Assembly: GCA_036924085.1 (NCBI GenBank)
Contig: JAVGWX010000013.1
Coordinates: 53,879,904 to 53,943,903, forward strand
Direction of reading: 5' to 3'
Source: Ariolimax columbianus
Taxonomy: Eukaryota > Mollusca > Gastropoda > Stylommatophora > Arionidae
DNA: 64,000 bases
Position 1 is the stretch's first letter, and every line of letters starts with the position of its first letter. The position numbers were made by a program, and so were the translations under genes. The notes beneath the pieces are model-generated. The model searched no databases, had not been told where the DNA came from, and worked only from the letters and a program-made list of their open reading frames with translations. Shown one piece after another: positions 1-9,984 of the stretch.

Positions 1-462
1 CACTGCAACATCCAAGGCAACGAGGAGGCAGACAGACTGGCAAAAGAAGGTGCAAGACTACCACAAGCAGATACTAGTATGACGTACGAAGAGTCAAAAC
101 GGCTTATCAAAGCCAGATACATGACCAAATGGGAAACCGAACATACTGGTTACACCAAAAACGATGCCTATTACCAGTTGAACCGAAGAGAGCAGGTCGT
201 TGTCTTCAGACTTCGCACTGGCCACAATAGACTGAGGTACCACCTATTCAACAAATTGAAGATAGGTGGTACCGACGAATGCCCGTGCGGTACCGGTAAA
301 ATGACCGCTGAACATCTGCTGCAGAACTGCCCAACATACGAGGATCAGAGAGAGCAGATGTGGCCATCACCAGTAGAACTGCAAGACAAGCTCTATGGCA
401 GTGGCGACAGCCTCAGGATGACCGCCGCTTTTTTCGAAAAAATAATAGTTACTGTCTGCGTA
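1..462 (+). pseudogene. Family A LINE (A0): RNase H end and C-terminal zinc-knuckle-like region
   Basis: The frame is open from base 1 and enters inside the RNase H domain, at the last catalytic Asp context (GNEEADRLA). It is followed by the C-terminal module with C-x-C-x8-H-x4-C (CPC...EHLLQNC). The sequence matches A1 at 16,549-17,015 almost base for base, with a handful of differences seen by eye, so this is a close relative of the same LINE. A 4-base loss near 455 removes the stop codon that A1 has at 17,005-17,007. The frame therefore runs on through the GAA tail and would add a meaningless arginine run. The 5' part lies outside the window. In life this would be the end of ORF2, the polyprotein that nicks DNA and reverse-transcribes the element RNA. 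Confidence 0.93.
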
Positions 463-489
463 CGAAGAAGAAGAAGAAGAAGAAGAAGG
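463..489 (+). repeat. (GAA)n 3' tail of A0
   Basis: About eight GAA units directly follow the A0 coding end. The same tail follows A1 at about 17,015-17,035. The tail abuts an inverted family A fragment with no other sequence between them. Confidence 0.9.
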
Positions 490-880
490 ATGGTCTGTCA
501 GTCTTCTGAGTTTCTCAGCTTGATGCTGGGCTGTGCAGTCTCTTCTGTCGGTCATGGATTGCAGATTTGTAATCTTTTCAAGTTCTACAATTGTCGTTGA
601 CTTCATGCCTTCTGTTATAACTCTCATGGCTTGGTTTTGGAGTTTGCTAATTTTATCAAAGTACGTCTTTGCTGCTGTTGCCCATGCCGCAATGCCATAC
701 TCGAGAACTTGTCTCACTCTTCCAGTGTACAGTTTCTTAAATATTCTTTCGTCTGTTCCCCAGCTTGTGGCAGCAAGTTTCCTCATGATTGCCATTCTTT
801 GTCTGGCTCTCATTCCGTTTCTCTCGATCTGACATTTCCATATCATGGGCCGATCAAATGTGACGCCCAAGTAGTTTGAT
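490..880 (-). pseudogene. Inverted family A fragment: RT thumb and connector region
   Basis: Read on the minus strand, this encodes the stretch after the RT palm: SNYLGVTFDRPMIWKCQIER, then the conserved MAIMRKLA, KKLYTGRVRQVLEYGIAAW and LQNQAMRVITEGMKS blocks, ending at LRRLTDHPS. Each block has a counterpart in A1 at about 15,543-15,932, on the opposite strand. The fragment lacks RT catalytic motifs, RNase H and its own 3' end. Both ends are GAA/TTC runs: it starts after the tail of the next minus-strand fragment and stops against the tail of A0. It is a dead fragment with no catalytic residues. Confidence 0.9.
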
Positions 881-884
881 TCCC

Positions 885-914
885 TTATTCTTCTTCTTCT
901 TCTTCTTCTTCTTC
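885..914 (-). repeat. (TTC)n, the GAA tail of a minus-strand family A copy
   Basis: About nine TTC units on the plus strand. On the minus strand they are the GAA tail directly after the coding end of the fragment at 915-1187. Confidence 0.88.
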
Positions 915-1187
915 CTCGTTCATTTTCAGACCTCAACTTCAATGACTCTAAAGAAAAGACAGCGGTCGACTCAAGGCTCTGTACGCCTCCGTACAGCTTC
1001 TCGTGGAAGGACACTGGCTGTTGCCAAATGCTACTTCTTTTGTCGATATACAATGGACAGGACTGCAAAATATGTTCTGTCTTCATGGTTGCTGTGTCGC
1101 AGGCACAAAGGTCTGTAGTACCAATCTTGAACTTGTTGTACAGATGGCATCTAGGTCTGTTGTGACCGGTGTGTAGCCGCAGATCCA
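915..1187 (-). pseudogene. Family A subfamily fragment: C-terminal zinc-knuckle-like region
   Basis: Minus-strand translation gives LRLHTGHNRPRCHLYNKFKI, a C-x-C pair (CAC) and EHILQSCPLY, which is the family A C-terminal module, then EKLYGG and the GAA tail. It differs from A0 and A1 at many residues (for example TDLCACDTATMKTEH against TDECPCGTGKMTAEH), so it is a separate subfamily. It is 5'-truncated before the RNase H domain and open to the tail. Only the putative RNA- or DNA-binding C-terminus of the polyprotein is left. Confidence 0.85.
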
Positions 1188-1198
1188 GCTAATTATAC

Positions 1199-2520
1199 AC
1201 GAGCATAGTCTGTAATTGTTAGCATCAATAATTAAAGAAAACATTGTAATGCATCTAGACAGGTTTAATCTAATGAGAAATAGTCAGCATCGGTTTACTA
1301 GAGGGAGATCGTGCTTAAGAAATCTATTGAAGTTCATGGAGAAGGTTAAAAAAATGATAGATAAAGGGAAACCAGTGGATGTTATTTATCTAGATTTTGC
1401 AAATGCTTTTAATAGAGTACCTCATCGAAGATTATATAAAAAGTTAAAATCACATGTAATAGGTGGGAAAGTTGCCAAATGGATTGAAAGTTAGTTAACG
1501 GGAAGAAGGCAGAGAGTGGACATAAATAAGATCTACTCTTAGTGGAGTGAAGTAAAAATTGGAGTGCCACAGGGCTCGGTTTTGGGAAAGATATTGTTCT
1601 TGATATATATAAACGATTTGGACATTGCACAATTTGCAGATGACACAAAACTATGTATCAGTGTCTCATCTATAGCAGAGGTGGATATGTTGAGGTCGGA
1701 TTTAGATACAATTCGAGACGTCTGTAAAATGGCAAATAAAGTTTATTATATATAAATGTTCAGTCATCCACATGGGTAGATCCAATATGGAATATCATTA
1801 CATAATGAGCGAGAACAATATTAGAATGATAGAAAAGGAAAGGGACCTAGGAATTATAATAGAGCTTGCAGGAAAAATGAATGAGCAAGTCTTGGTAGTA
1901 GTGAATAAGGCAAATCCAATGATAGGTATGATAATAGGAAATATTAAACATAAGAGTAAGGAGGTGATTGTCAAACTGTGTATAGCATTAGTTGGACCTA
2001 GATTGGAGTACTGTGTACAGGTGTGGAGTCCTTTTCGTAGAGGAGATATAAACATGCTGGAAAGGATACAAAGAAAAGCCACAAAACTGATAGTGAGATT
2101 ACAGAATTACAGTTACGAGGAAAGACTAAAAAAAATAAAAACCGGCCTTCATTGTCTAGAAAAGAGAAGAATTCGAGGATACTTAAATACAAGTTTATAA
2201 GATAATCACAGGAACGGTTAAATTAAACTATAACACGTTTTTTTTCTTCAAAATACAACCGCCAACGAGAACAAGAGAGCACAGATACCAATTATGTAAA
2301 TAAAGGTGCAGTTTGGATATTAGGAAATACTTTTTTAGTCAGAGTTTTGAATGCTTGGAATGCATTACCACAGAAGGTGTTGGGGGCAGAGACAGTTAAT
2401 GCATTTAAGAATAGATTGAATGGGCACAGCCTATAAAGCAGGTTAATGAAAATGTGACTGGTTGTCTACATACTTTGATGAGTCTTCTAAACCAGTATAA
2501 AAACGTTGTTAATTTAAGTC
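1199..2520 (+). mobile_element. Family B LINE copy B1, CR1/Jockey-like, 5'-truncated
   Basis: The translated pieces give an RT: NSQHRFTRGRSCL, VDVIYLDFANAFNRVPH (motif A, with the usual second Asp read as Asn), VPQGSVLG, and FADDTKLC (catalytic motif C). The connector KERDLGIIIELAGK and the typical CR1-like ending VLNAWNALPQKVLGAET...FKNRL follow. Stops at about 1,492 and 1,541 break the frame, and codons are missing between IYINDLD and the FADD motif. The 5' end is truncated just before the RT fingers. The 3' end finishes in a short AAGT-rich repeat also seen at the ends of B2 and B3. It is a dead copy. CR1, Rex1 and Jockey relatives all share these motifs, so the clade is tentative. Confidence 0.88.
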
Positions 2521-3870
2521 AAGGAAATGTTCCAGAATGCTGACGCAATACCTGCAGAGGTATACAAGACAGGTGACTCATCCCTCACCAAAAAGATCAC
2601 TGAACTCTTTTGCTACATGTGGGCTGAATGAGTAATTCTGCAGGATCTGAAGCACGCCTCAATTGTTCAGCTCGTACAAGAGAAAATCCGCAGGAATGCG
2701 ACAATCATCGTGGAATATCGCTGCTGTCCATGGCAGGCAAGATCCTAGCGCTCAAACGACTCAATAGGCACCTCGATCACAGCCACCATCTTCCAGGAAG
2801 CCAATGTCGATTCAGAGCCGGAAGAAGAACAGTGGACATGATCATTGTCGCTTGCCAATTACAAGAGAAGTGTCGGGAACAAAACCGGGCCCTGTACACC
2901 ACATTTATTGGTCTGACAAAGGCATTCGATACAGTAAACTGAGGAGGGCTCTAGATGATCATATCCAAGTTTTACTGCCACAACAAGTTCATAAATATGG
3001 CAAAACAGCTACATGAAGTCATGTGTGCTCGAGTACTGAACCGCGGAAAAATGTCTACAATTTTTCAAATTAACAAACGAAGTAAAACAAGGATGTGTCC
3101 TCGCCCCGAGCTGTTCAGCAGGATATTTGCGGCCACGATGACAGACACCTTCAGATCGCTGGACAGTGGTACACCCATAACGTACCGACGGATGGCAAGC
3201 TACTCAATCCCAGAAGAAGAAAGTCCAAAACCAAAGTGGCTGGCGACATAATCAGAAAACTCCTGTTTGCTGACGCTGTGCTATGAACAGTAACTCAGAT
3301 CTGAACATGAATGTAGGACCAATTCTCTGCTGCATGTGAAAATGATGACCTGGCCATAAATGCCAAGAAAACAGAGGTCATGCACCAACTAGTACCAGGC
3401 ATGCCGTACACAAAACCAAAGATTACAGTTAGCGGGCAGAAGCTGAGTGTCGTAGATAATTCACGTATCTGGGCAGCACGTTGTCGCGATCTGTCAGTCT
3501 CGATGATGAGGCGACAAGCAGAATAGCAAGGGTCATCATAGTCTTTGGTAGAATGCGTTCGATGTGTGGGAACATCGTGTTATCAGAGTGAAGACCAAAC
3601 TCAAAGTCTACCAAGCCCCTATCATTTCAACCCTTTTCTACGCCTGCGAAAGCTGAACTGTAGACGGTTAAAAAGCAGGTTAAACCACTTCCACACAGGT
3701 TGCTTGAGGCGAAGACTCCACAATCGATGGAAGTTCGTTCTGACATCGAGGCTTTCTGACATGCTGATTATCCATGCATTGCTGGAAAGAGCACGATTGG
3801 CCAGACATCTTGTTCGTATGTCAGACGAACGGCTCCCAAAGAAGGTTTTGAGTGACAGTAATTTGAAGTG
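2521..3870 (+). pseudogene. Family C LINE copy C1: RT and C-terminal region
   Basis: The order of recognisable RTE-like blocks is: DAIPAEVYKTG at the start; CDNHRGISLLSMAGKILA; a fingers region with RFRAGRRTVDMI; QLQEKCREQNRALYTTFIGL then TKAFDTVN (motif A); QLHEVMCARVLNRG; a decayed NGVKQGCVLAP equivalent; LLFAD near 3,267; KKTEVMHQLVPG; and NHFHTGCLRRRLHNRWK. Several frameshifts and stops separate them, for example at about 2,628 and 2,941. Translation stops at 3,870 just after RLPKKVL. The family's next block (KKRFKDSL) reappears at about 4,790, so the two pieces look like one copy split by about 0.9 kb. Confidence 0.85.
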
Positions 3871-4024
3871 ATTCGTTCTAATAACAAATAAAGGAGGCAG
3901 ATCCAAACTAGAGTATCGGTTGAGTCAGACTACCAACAGAAGATCAGTGGACAGCTCTGATACCGCTTGAGACTATATAATACTAGGCAAGGTTTAAGAC
4001 AAGCAGACTGACCATGGAGAGATA

Positions 4025-4072
<48 letters not shown>

Positions 4073-4775
4073 TTGAGAATTTAGCTATGAGGTTGTTTAG
4101 CTCATCGACTTTATAGAAGAGCGAGTGTAAGCCTGCTACTAGTTTAGCAGGCTGTTTTACGAATGCTAATATGGAATGAAGTGCAGGGTGATTGAACCAG
4201 CATACGCCTTTGAGTCTGGGCCAGTCGCTCTATAAGGTGTGTGTTGGGCACTGTGTGATTATACGAGATTTGGATGTGTGTGCGGTGTGTGCGGGATACC
4301 TAGGAAATGATGTATGTTCGATTGAGTGTGTGATTACATGTGTTGAATATATTTAATATGAAATGTCAAGATCACCTGCCTGAAGGGAACTGAATGTGTA
4401 ATCACCCGCTTGACGGGATCTGATTGTGAGTGAATGCACAGAATACGATCGTGGACGAGTTTGTGAGAGGGTGGTGAGTGTGCAGATAAGGGGAGAAGAG
4501 GGTAGGGACTAGAACTGTGTTGGATTGGTTGGGGGCAATATTCAAAAGCTAATGAATAATTAATTAATATAATATATTAATAGATAGATTACAATTATTT
4601 AGTTAAGATGTATTTCTTGTGTTGTTTGTAATCTCATTTCACTCACTTCAATAATTTTGTTTTAATCTGATATTAATAAATATGCCACCTGCTGTTTGCT
4701 ATGTTATTTGCTGTGTGTGGTCGTGAATTATGTGGATGCATGTGGTAACATTCAAGAAAGAAAAATCCCAGTGAA
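3871..4775. other. Non-coding block that splits C1
   Basis: This stretch lies between two consecutive protein blocks of family C (RLPKKVL and KKRFKDSL) and has no homology that I recognise. It holds a (GA)n run, a GT-rich middle part, an AT-rich right part, and a perfect 9-bp inverted repeat (4130-4138 with 4145-4153, spacer 6). No terminal repeats or clear target duplication were found. It may be an inserted unknown element or grown simple sequence. Confidence 0.5.
4026..4073. repeat. (GA)n microsatellite
   Basis: About 48 bases of GA dinucleotide with a few AAA interruptions. Confidence 0.95.
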
Positions 4776-5165
4776 AACTTGGACTCTGCCACAAGAGCGC
4801 CCAAAGAAACGTTTCAAAGACAGTCTGAGAGACTCACTGAAAAGTTGTCAGATAGATGTCACCACCTGGGAATGGCTTGCGCAAAATAGATCTTACTGGA
4901 GAAGCGTGGTCAAGCGGGCAATGCTACCAGCGAAGTCCATGTTGTGAAGAGCTAGAGAAAACAGCGAGACCCGGAAATCCGAACAGCGGGAACACCATCA
5001 CCTTCTACAAATCACATGTGCCCGTCACGAAAACATATGTTTTCGTGCCCGCTTTGTACTGTTCAGCAACGTGCGTCAGAATAAGCTGTGACAAGGATGA
5101 TTTCAGCAGCCGTCATCGACAACAATGGACATCTATTATTATTGTTATATCGCGTAGTCATTTAG
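4776..5165 (+). pseudogene. Family C LINE 3' end, continuation of C1
   Basis: The translation LPQERPKKRFKDSLRDSLKS then DVTTWEWLAQNRSYWRS is the conserved C-terminal block of family C LINEs. A region with scattered Cys and His residues follows (about 5,020-5,100) and corresponds by position to the C2H2-type finger seen in clearer form at about 28,780, though here it is frame-broken. The sequence ends in a short TATTATTATT run near 5,140. It fits directly after the C1 piece that stops at 3,870. Confidence 0.75.
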
Positions 5166-6324
5166 CGTTTACATTCGTATTGCATTGAAATCAGTCTGTT
5201 ATTTGCTCCAAAGTGTTACGAGGACCAGAAAAGGGAACACAGAATAATAAGACTGTAACATCCCAGGCACGATTTCGTCAGAGGCGAGTGAGAGAGGGTT
5301 GGGCATATATCTAGTTGCACCATTATTTTAAAACTCCAATCCACAAAAACTTTAACAGATATAGACCGGTTTTACGTATGATGACTTGGCGTATATTTGT
5401 TGAAGACCTATGCTCTACAGAGAGCTGAACAGATTTTCTTTGATTGAACGAAAAGTATTCTGCTTATCGGTTTGCTAAGCTAGGCACATAAGTGCCAGTG
5501 CTGCATTTGCTAGCGTATTTTCGATTTAATCCCTTACATTTCCCTTTTTCCGCCTATAATGAAATGGGTTATAAATTCAAGTTTAACTTTTTACAAATCT
5601 CATTTTCAAATTTCAGGTAGCTACAGAAAATCGTCATTAAACAAACAAACGCTTACAATTTGTTGTTGCGAATTGGAACTAAAGTTACGACATCTCTCTT
5701 CTTCAACTGAACAGGAAATCCAAGTGACCCTTTTTAAAATTTTCGAATCAAAATTACTTTTATTGTCACCAATCATTTGATAATTGAATATGAAGAGAAG
5801 CCCTGATACAACTCAGTCAACTGGCTATCAATAGGCAAGCGTTTCTAGCCGTAGCTTTGTATGAAAGAGCTGAGGCAAGTGCAATGCCGGTGGCACGCCG
5901 TTTTACGTTTCTCCTGACTCGGTGACATTGAAACGTAAAACTGCCTTCGTGACTCAAGGTTGCCAGGTCAAAATATTTAGGAATATTGCCAAATAATATA
6001 ATCAAACAACCTGACAGAGGTTTTCACATATTTCGTTGGTGCCAACCTTTTCCAAGCACACTTACCCACACACATACAAATCGAAACTCGTACTGTTATC
6101 CCAACTTTTTAGGCATCTGTAGTCTCCCCAAAATGCGACAAAGATAAACGGACAGCGTCTGTTTGAAAAAAAATGTTTTATACTCTGGTTGTTTACTCTA
6201 TTATCACTAATGTGTTGAATTATGTTTCGTCCTTTTGTTTTACCTTTAATTTGTGTATCCTTTTTTACCATTGTTCCATTTTCTGAAGATAATGCAGTAT
6301 AATTTAATAGTGCATCATCAGAAC
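5166..6324. other. No gene recognised
   Basis: About 1.16 kb of moderately AT-rich sequence. The longest open frames are short (under about 130 codons) and show no family features. No tandem repeats or terminal inverted repeats were seen. Confidence 0.6.
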
Positions 6325-6945
6325 TGGGATGTTGGAATGTCCGTAACATGCTGACTGGACTATCTGATAACCTGCATAATGTAAGTGATGCCAGAAAGAC
6401 GGGAGTAATTAATGACGAACTGAAAAGACTAGATGTGGACATTGTAGCACTTCAAGAAACTAGGGTAACGGGCTCGGGGTCAATGAGTAAGAAAGACTAT
6501 TCTACTGGCAAGGGAAAGACCCCGACGAAAGTAGAGGGAATGGGGTAGGCTTTGCAATTTAAAAAAAGTCTCTTAATACACATGTAGAATCAGGCGAGAA
6601 TAGCTCAGCACACCTGCACACACTTCATCTCCATAACACAGTAGGTCCGGTCACCCTTGTCAATGTAAATTCACATACCATGTGCTCCACACCCGAAGTC
6701 AAAGAAATGAGTTCTATGATAATTTATCAACAATCATTAGAAGTATCCATAAGTCAAGAACAGCTAGTTCTACTAGGTGACTTCAATTCTAGAGTGGGCG
6801 CTGATCGGGATTCGTGCCCTTTATGTCTTGGCAAGTTTAGAGTTGGCAAAATTAATTAAAAGAGCTTTGTACCTACTTGAACTTTGTGTGACCAACTCCT
6901 ACTTTTAGACCAAATCCCAGCATTAGGTATCGTGGATGCACCCGT
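6325..6945 (+). pseudogene. Family C endonuclease fragment (C7)
   Basis: The translation starts CWNVRNMLTGLSDNLHNVSD, the N-terminal strand of an apurinic-type (EEP) endonuclease with its Asn. It continues with VINDELKRLDVDIVALQETR, which carries the metal-binding Glu. After a stop at about 6,548 further pieces appear in shifted frames: PVTLVNVNSH, VLLGDFNSRVGAD (the catalytic Asp-Asn pair), LCVTNSYF and SWMHP. The His-containing end of the domain is missing. The fragment ends tail-to-tail against the minus-strand C6 copy at about 6,950. It is dead because of many stops. Confidence 0.82.
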
Positions 6946-6949
6946 GGAT

Positions 6950-7990
6950 GCTTCCGAAGTAGACACATTTTTAAACCGCTTGCAATTTCTGTTTCATCCC
7001 TGTAACTACTGGCTGTTTATACGATGTGCCTGGTGCCGGTTTATACATGGTCTCAGTTTTGTTTTTGCTAATGTCAAGTCAAATTTATCACAAGCAGCAG
7101 AGAACCGGTTCATACCCTCCTGCATATTCCGTTTTGAGCTACTGTTCAGAGCACAGTCATTGGCAAACAAGAGTACTTGGTCTTCGCCTTCAGTCTGCGT
7201 AGCTTTAATAGAACACCATCCGAGCGGTACTTTATTGGTATGCCATACTCTGTATTTTTGAAGGCGTCCGTCAACATAGCTTAAAACATCATACTGAACA
7301 GTGTAGGAGCAAGTACATATCCCTGTTTCACACCGTTGTTGACCTCGAATGGTGGAGAGGTGTGGCCGCTGTCAAGTACACGTGCGCGCATGCCTTCGTG
7401 GAGTTGTTTCACCACAGTTACAAATTTGCTAGGACAGCCGACCGAATTTAGACATGATCTGCCATAACCCACCTCTGCTGACTGTATGAAATGCCTTTGT
7501 GAGGTCAATGAACGTAATATAGAACTCGCAGTTATGTTCTCGACATTTCTCCTGCACCAGACGCGCTGCAAATATCATGTCCATAGTTCCTCGACCAACT
7601 CTAAATCCACACTGACTTCCGGGAGGTGATGGTCTAGATCAAGATGTTTGTTCATGCGGTTGAACAGACTCGCCCGAGGATCTTTCCTGCAGTAGATAGC
7701 AGTGACATTCAGCGGTGATTGTCATACTCCTGGTGATTGCCTTTTCTCTTGTAGATATGCGCTTCACATGCGCCCTCATTGTGACTCCCTTCCATTGCAC
7801 TTTTGTTTGGCTGGCTTCTGAGAGCGCTCCGTTTCGTCATTTTGATCTAGACCTTAATGTACTGAGGGCTTTGTTCTCCCAGCCTCTCTTCGCCAGGTGG
7901 GCCCTGACGGTGCTCGCCTTGCCAAAATTCTGTATATCTCCACCTCGAGCGAGAGAGTGTTGCTCTAAGCCATCAGTATTGCTGTGGTAT
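6950..7990 (-). pseudogene. Family C LINE copy C6, RT part
   Basis: On the minus strand the RT blocks run from about 7,760 downward: IYKRKGNHQEYDNHR, MSLLSTAGKILGRV, FIDLTKAFHTVSRGG (motif A with Asp; the second Asp of AFD is His here), KQLHEGMRARVLDSG, NGVKQGYVLAPTLFSMMF, MLTDAFKNTEYGIPIKYRSD and LRRLKAKTK. A decayed motif C follows (LFAND with frame loss), then the KTETMYKPAPG-type block. The endonuclease part of the same copy lies further right at 8,340-9,300, with a hAT remnant between. Several frameshifts are visible. Confidence 0.85.
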
Positions 7991-7999
7991 CTGGTAAAG

Positions 8000-8335
8000 A
8001 TGATTCATCTATTATGAAAGCAAACTTCCGAACTTTTAACTGCGAAACAGTTGGTTTTCAACAGCTTCTGCTATTTCGTTAATTCGTTTCGACACTGATG
8101 CATTTCTCAAAGGGACGGATTCGATAATTTCACGAGAATGTTTGTTGAAATAATAACAGACTGCTGACAAAATCAAGAATTCCCTAATAGTGTGTGGTTT
8201 TCCTCCCTTGGCTATCAGTTTGGATATCTCATAAGATAAACCTTTGCCATTTATAACTGATTTCTGAACATATTCTTCAAATTGATCTCGCAACATTCGA
8301 AAATATTAAAGTGGTTTATCCTTCTTGCCTTTATC
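8000..8335 (-). pseudogene. hAT-superfamily transposase remnant (SCAND3/FAM200/ZBED-like)
   Basis: An 86-codon minus-strand frame (8,036-8,296) reads SYEISKLIAKGGKPHTIREF, then SVPLRNASVSKRINEIAEAV. I recognise this as the KPHTIGE...L.N.TVSRRI region of hAT-type transposases and their domesticated relatives in animals. The DNA-binding BED finger and the catalytic DDE blocks are absent, so this is a small internal piece. It lies between the endonuclease and RT parts of the minus-strand C6 copy, in the same orientation, so it probably inserted there. No terminal repeats or 8-bp duplication could be fixed. Confidence 0.7.
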
Positions 8336-8339
8336 ACAG

Positions 8340-8603
8340 GATTTTAAATAGCAAGACTCAGGTCAGATACAAACCTCTCCGCCTTAGAAGAAATCACCAT
8401 CTGCGGAGTGTTAATGCGGGGTAGGCCCCCTTTGTTTGGAGCAGCATATTGTGCGTCGCTGCAAGCACACCCTGCTGCATTCAAAGAGCATGGTCAGAGT
8501 CGTAGTCTGGCCGTTACAGCTTCTAGTAGAGAGGACCATGTTTAGAGCTTATCGTCTGGTGACAATCAAGTCGATCTGACGACATCAATGTGGTCCCCGT
8601 CTA
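8340..8603 (-). pseudogene. Family C copy C6, end of the endonuclease domain
   Basis: The minus-strand translation, in shifted frames, gives IDLIVTRR.ALNMVLSTRSC and YDSDHALL, the last part of the EEP endonuclease that contains the catalytic Asp-His pair. GLPRINTPQM follows. It continues the endonuclease N-terminal part at 8,867-9,300 once the SINE at 8,604-8,866 is removed. A section between the DFNARVG-type motif and the IDLIV block is missing even so. Confidence 0.75.
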
Positions 8604-8866
8604 AAAAGTAAAGTAAAGTAACCCATAGCATTACTGCCGTAGAGGTGTGAGGTGTTAGCGATCTCACATTTCAAAGACTCGGCTATATGAGGGCGGTAGC
8701 CATTTCCTCTCCCTCGCCGCTTTTAATTCCCGACTGAACCGGTACCCATTTAAGGCTGGGTCGACCCGGGAGCCATTGCGGTCTGAAAAAACACTACCGC
8801 CTCAACTGGGGAATGAACCCAGGACCACTCAGATGCGAAGCCAGCGAGCTAACCACTGTGCTACGC
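8604..8866 (-). mobile_element. tRNA-derived SINE with 12-bp target-site duplication
   Basis: On the minus strand the head reads GTAGCACAGTGGTTAGC, a good match to the tRNA A box, and 30-odd bases later GGTTCATTCCC, close to the B box GGTTCGANTCC. This is an internal RNA polymerase III promoter. The body is about 200 bp and the tail is TTTAC repeats (plus-strand GTAAA repeats at about 8,606-8,622). The element is flanked by GGTCCCCGTCTA (8,592-8,603) and GGTCCCCATCTA (8,867-8,878), 11 of 12 identical, which also restore the endonuclease reading of the host LINE. It is non-coding and depends on a LINE for movement. The partner LINE is not evident. Confidence 0.85.
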
Positions 8867-9300
8867 GGTCCCCATCTATTCTAGCATTAATGTTGCTGAG
8901 AAGAAAGAATGATTCTTCACTGGTCTTGATCATTTCCTCCAGCTGTCCATAGAATTAATCCTTAGCTTCTTCTGGCGATGTCATGGTTGGGAAAAAGACG
9001 ATAAGGATATTCATAGGACAAGACGATGTCAGTAACCTCTCAAAGTCTTCCCATGGAGGACCAATCGAGGTCAAAATAGTGTTTTTAATAGCAAAGCCAA
9101 CACCATGCTCTCGGGAAGAAATAGTAGCTTTCTCCCTACGTGAGCCACTAAGAGGTAAGTGTGATCTCCTGTAGGACAAGTATGTCTAGATTCAATCGAG
9201 AGAGCTCCCTATCAATGATGGATGTCTTCCTGGCATCTTCGACCTACCGAAGATCATCGGAGATGCCTGTACACATAGTACGCACGTCCCAGCTTGCCAA
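8867..9300 (-). pseudogene. Family C copy C6, start of the endonuclease domain
   Basis: The minus-strand translation gives WDVRTMCTGISDDLR, then EDARKTSIIDRELSRLNLDI and LVLQE (metal-binding Glu). EHGVGFAIKNTILTSIGPP, MTSPEEAKD and NINARIDGDH follow; the last is a decayed GDFNARVGADH, which carries the Asp and Asn. The order is that of an EEP-type LINE endonuclease. Frameshifts fall near 9,180 and 9,250. The SINE sits exactly in the NARIDGDH motif. The copy continues at 8,340-8,603 and 6,950-7,990. Confidence 0.82.
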
Positions 9301-9792
9301 TTGAAGAGCTGGAGTCTTCTTTATATTTTTGGTTTTGCCTGGTGCAATTTAACATCCACTTGTAATGCAATGATTTAAGTTCTAGGCACCAACTGGAACA
9401 AGCGAGTCGACACTCTACTGACCGGGGGCTGCTCGGCTGAGGCGGGTGATATTGGACCAATGAAACGCGATGATTCCTACCACCGTCGAAGCAGACCCGT
9501 AGTGTCCCTTCCCTACGCCCATCGGGTTGGACTTATAACCCGTAGACTGCCAGTTTCCGTGTTGTGTCCTCACTCAAGAGCGAGGCCTGAGTGCAAGCCT
9601 GGATGCTGTAAATGGAGACCCTGAGCTGCCCAAACTGCAGGATCTCTCTCGGCCAAACTCATGTAATCCAAAGGTATACACAATCATGACAGTTTGACAT
9701 AGCTCAGCTGCAGGAGCTGCCGAAATTAGTGCGTAATTTTGAATCATCCACCTTAGGTGCTACCACTACGGATTTTCTGTCTAGGTTTACTG

Positions 9793-9793
<1 letters not shown>
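9301..9793. other. Probable leader of C6; no gene recognised
   Basis: About 490 bases lie upstream of the minus-strand C6 endonuclease start. No open frame of note crosses it. By position it could be the LINE 5' untranslated region, but there is no second copy in the window to prove that. Confidence 0.4.

Positions 9794-9870
<77 letters not shown>
9794..9870. repeat. (TA)n microsatellite
   Basis: About 75 bases of uninterrupted TA dinucleotide. The open frames across it on both strands (Tyr-Ile repeats) are artefacts. Confidence 0.98.
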
Positions 9871-9872
<2 letters not shown>

Positions 9873-9984
9873 ACTCTACTTTAGACATCCTAGCAAAATC
9901 CTCCTCCGGATCATCATGATTTGGTTTGAAAAGAAAATCAACGAGGAAGTGCATATGGATTAGGTAGGTTTTAGACAGGACAAA
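9871..9984 (+). pseudogene. Family E (BovB/RTE-like) RT fragment, left part of E1
   Basis: The translation FRHPSKILLRIIMIWFEKKI, then NEEVHMD*VGFRQDK, matches the fingers block of BovB-type RTs (consensus style SHASKVMLKI...EQAGFRKGRGTRDQ). The frame breaks at the S1 insertion. The rest of the block (RQDK-DTR) resumes at 10,341 after one copy of the 12-bp duplication. Confidence 0.72.

Noticed and set aside
456..600. Arginine-rich extension of the A0 reading frame
   Set aside because: The frame passes through the GAA tail only because a 4-base loss removed the stop. Beyond the tail it reads an inverted fragment out of sense.
366..1086. A 239-codon minus-strand frame as a single gene
   Set aside because: It is a chance read-through across two LINE fragments and GAA tails, not one protein.
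4130..4153. Rho-independent terminator from the 9-bp hairpin followed by TTTT
   Set aside because: There is no bacterial context. It is only a short inverted repeat in eukaryotic DNA.
6325..7990. Twin-priming inversion between the plus-strand C7 endonuclease and minus-strand C6 RT
   Set aside because: The two parts meet tail-to-tail with the wrong order for twin priming, and C6 has its own endonuclease at 8,340-9,300. They are two copies.
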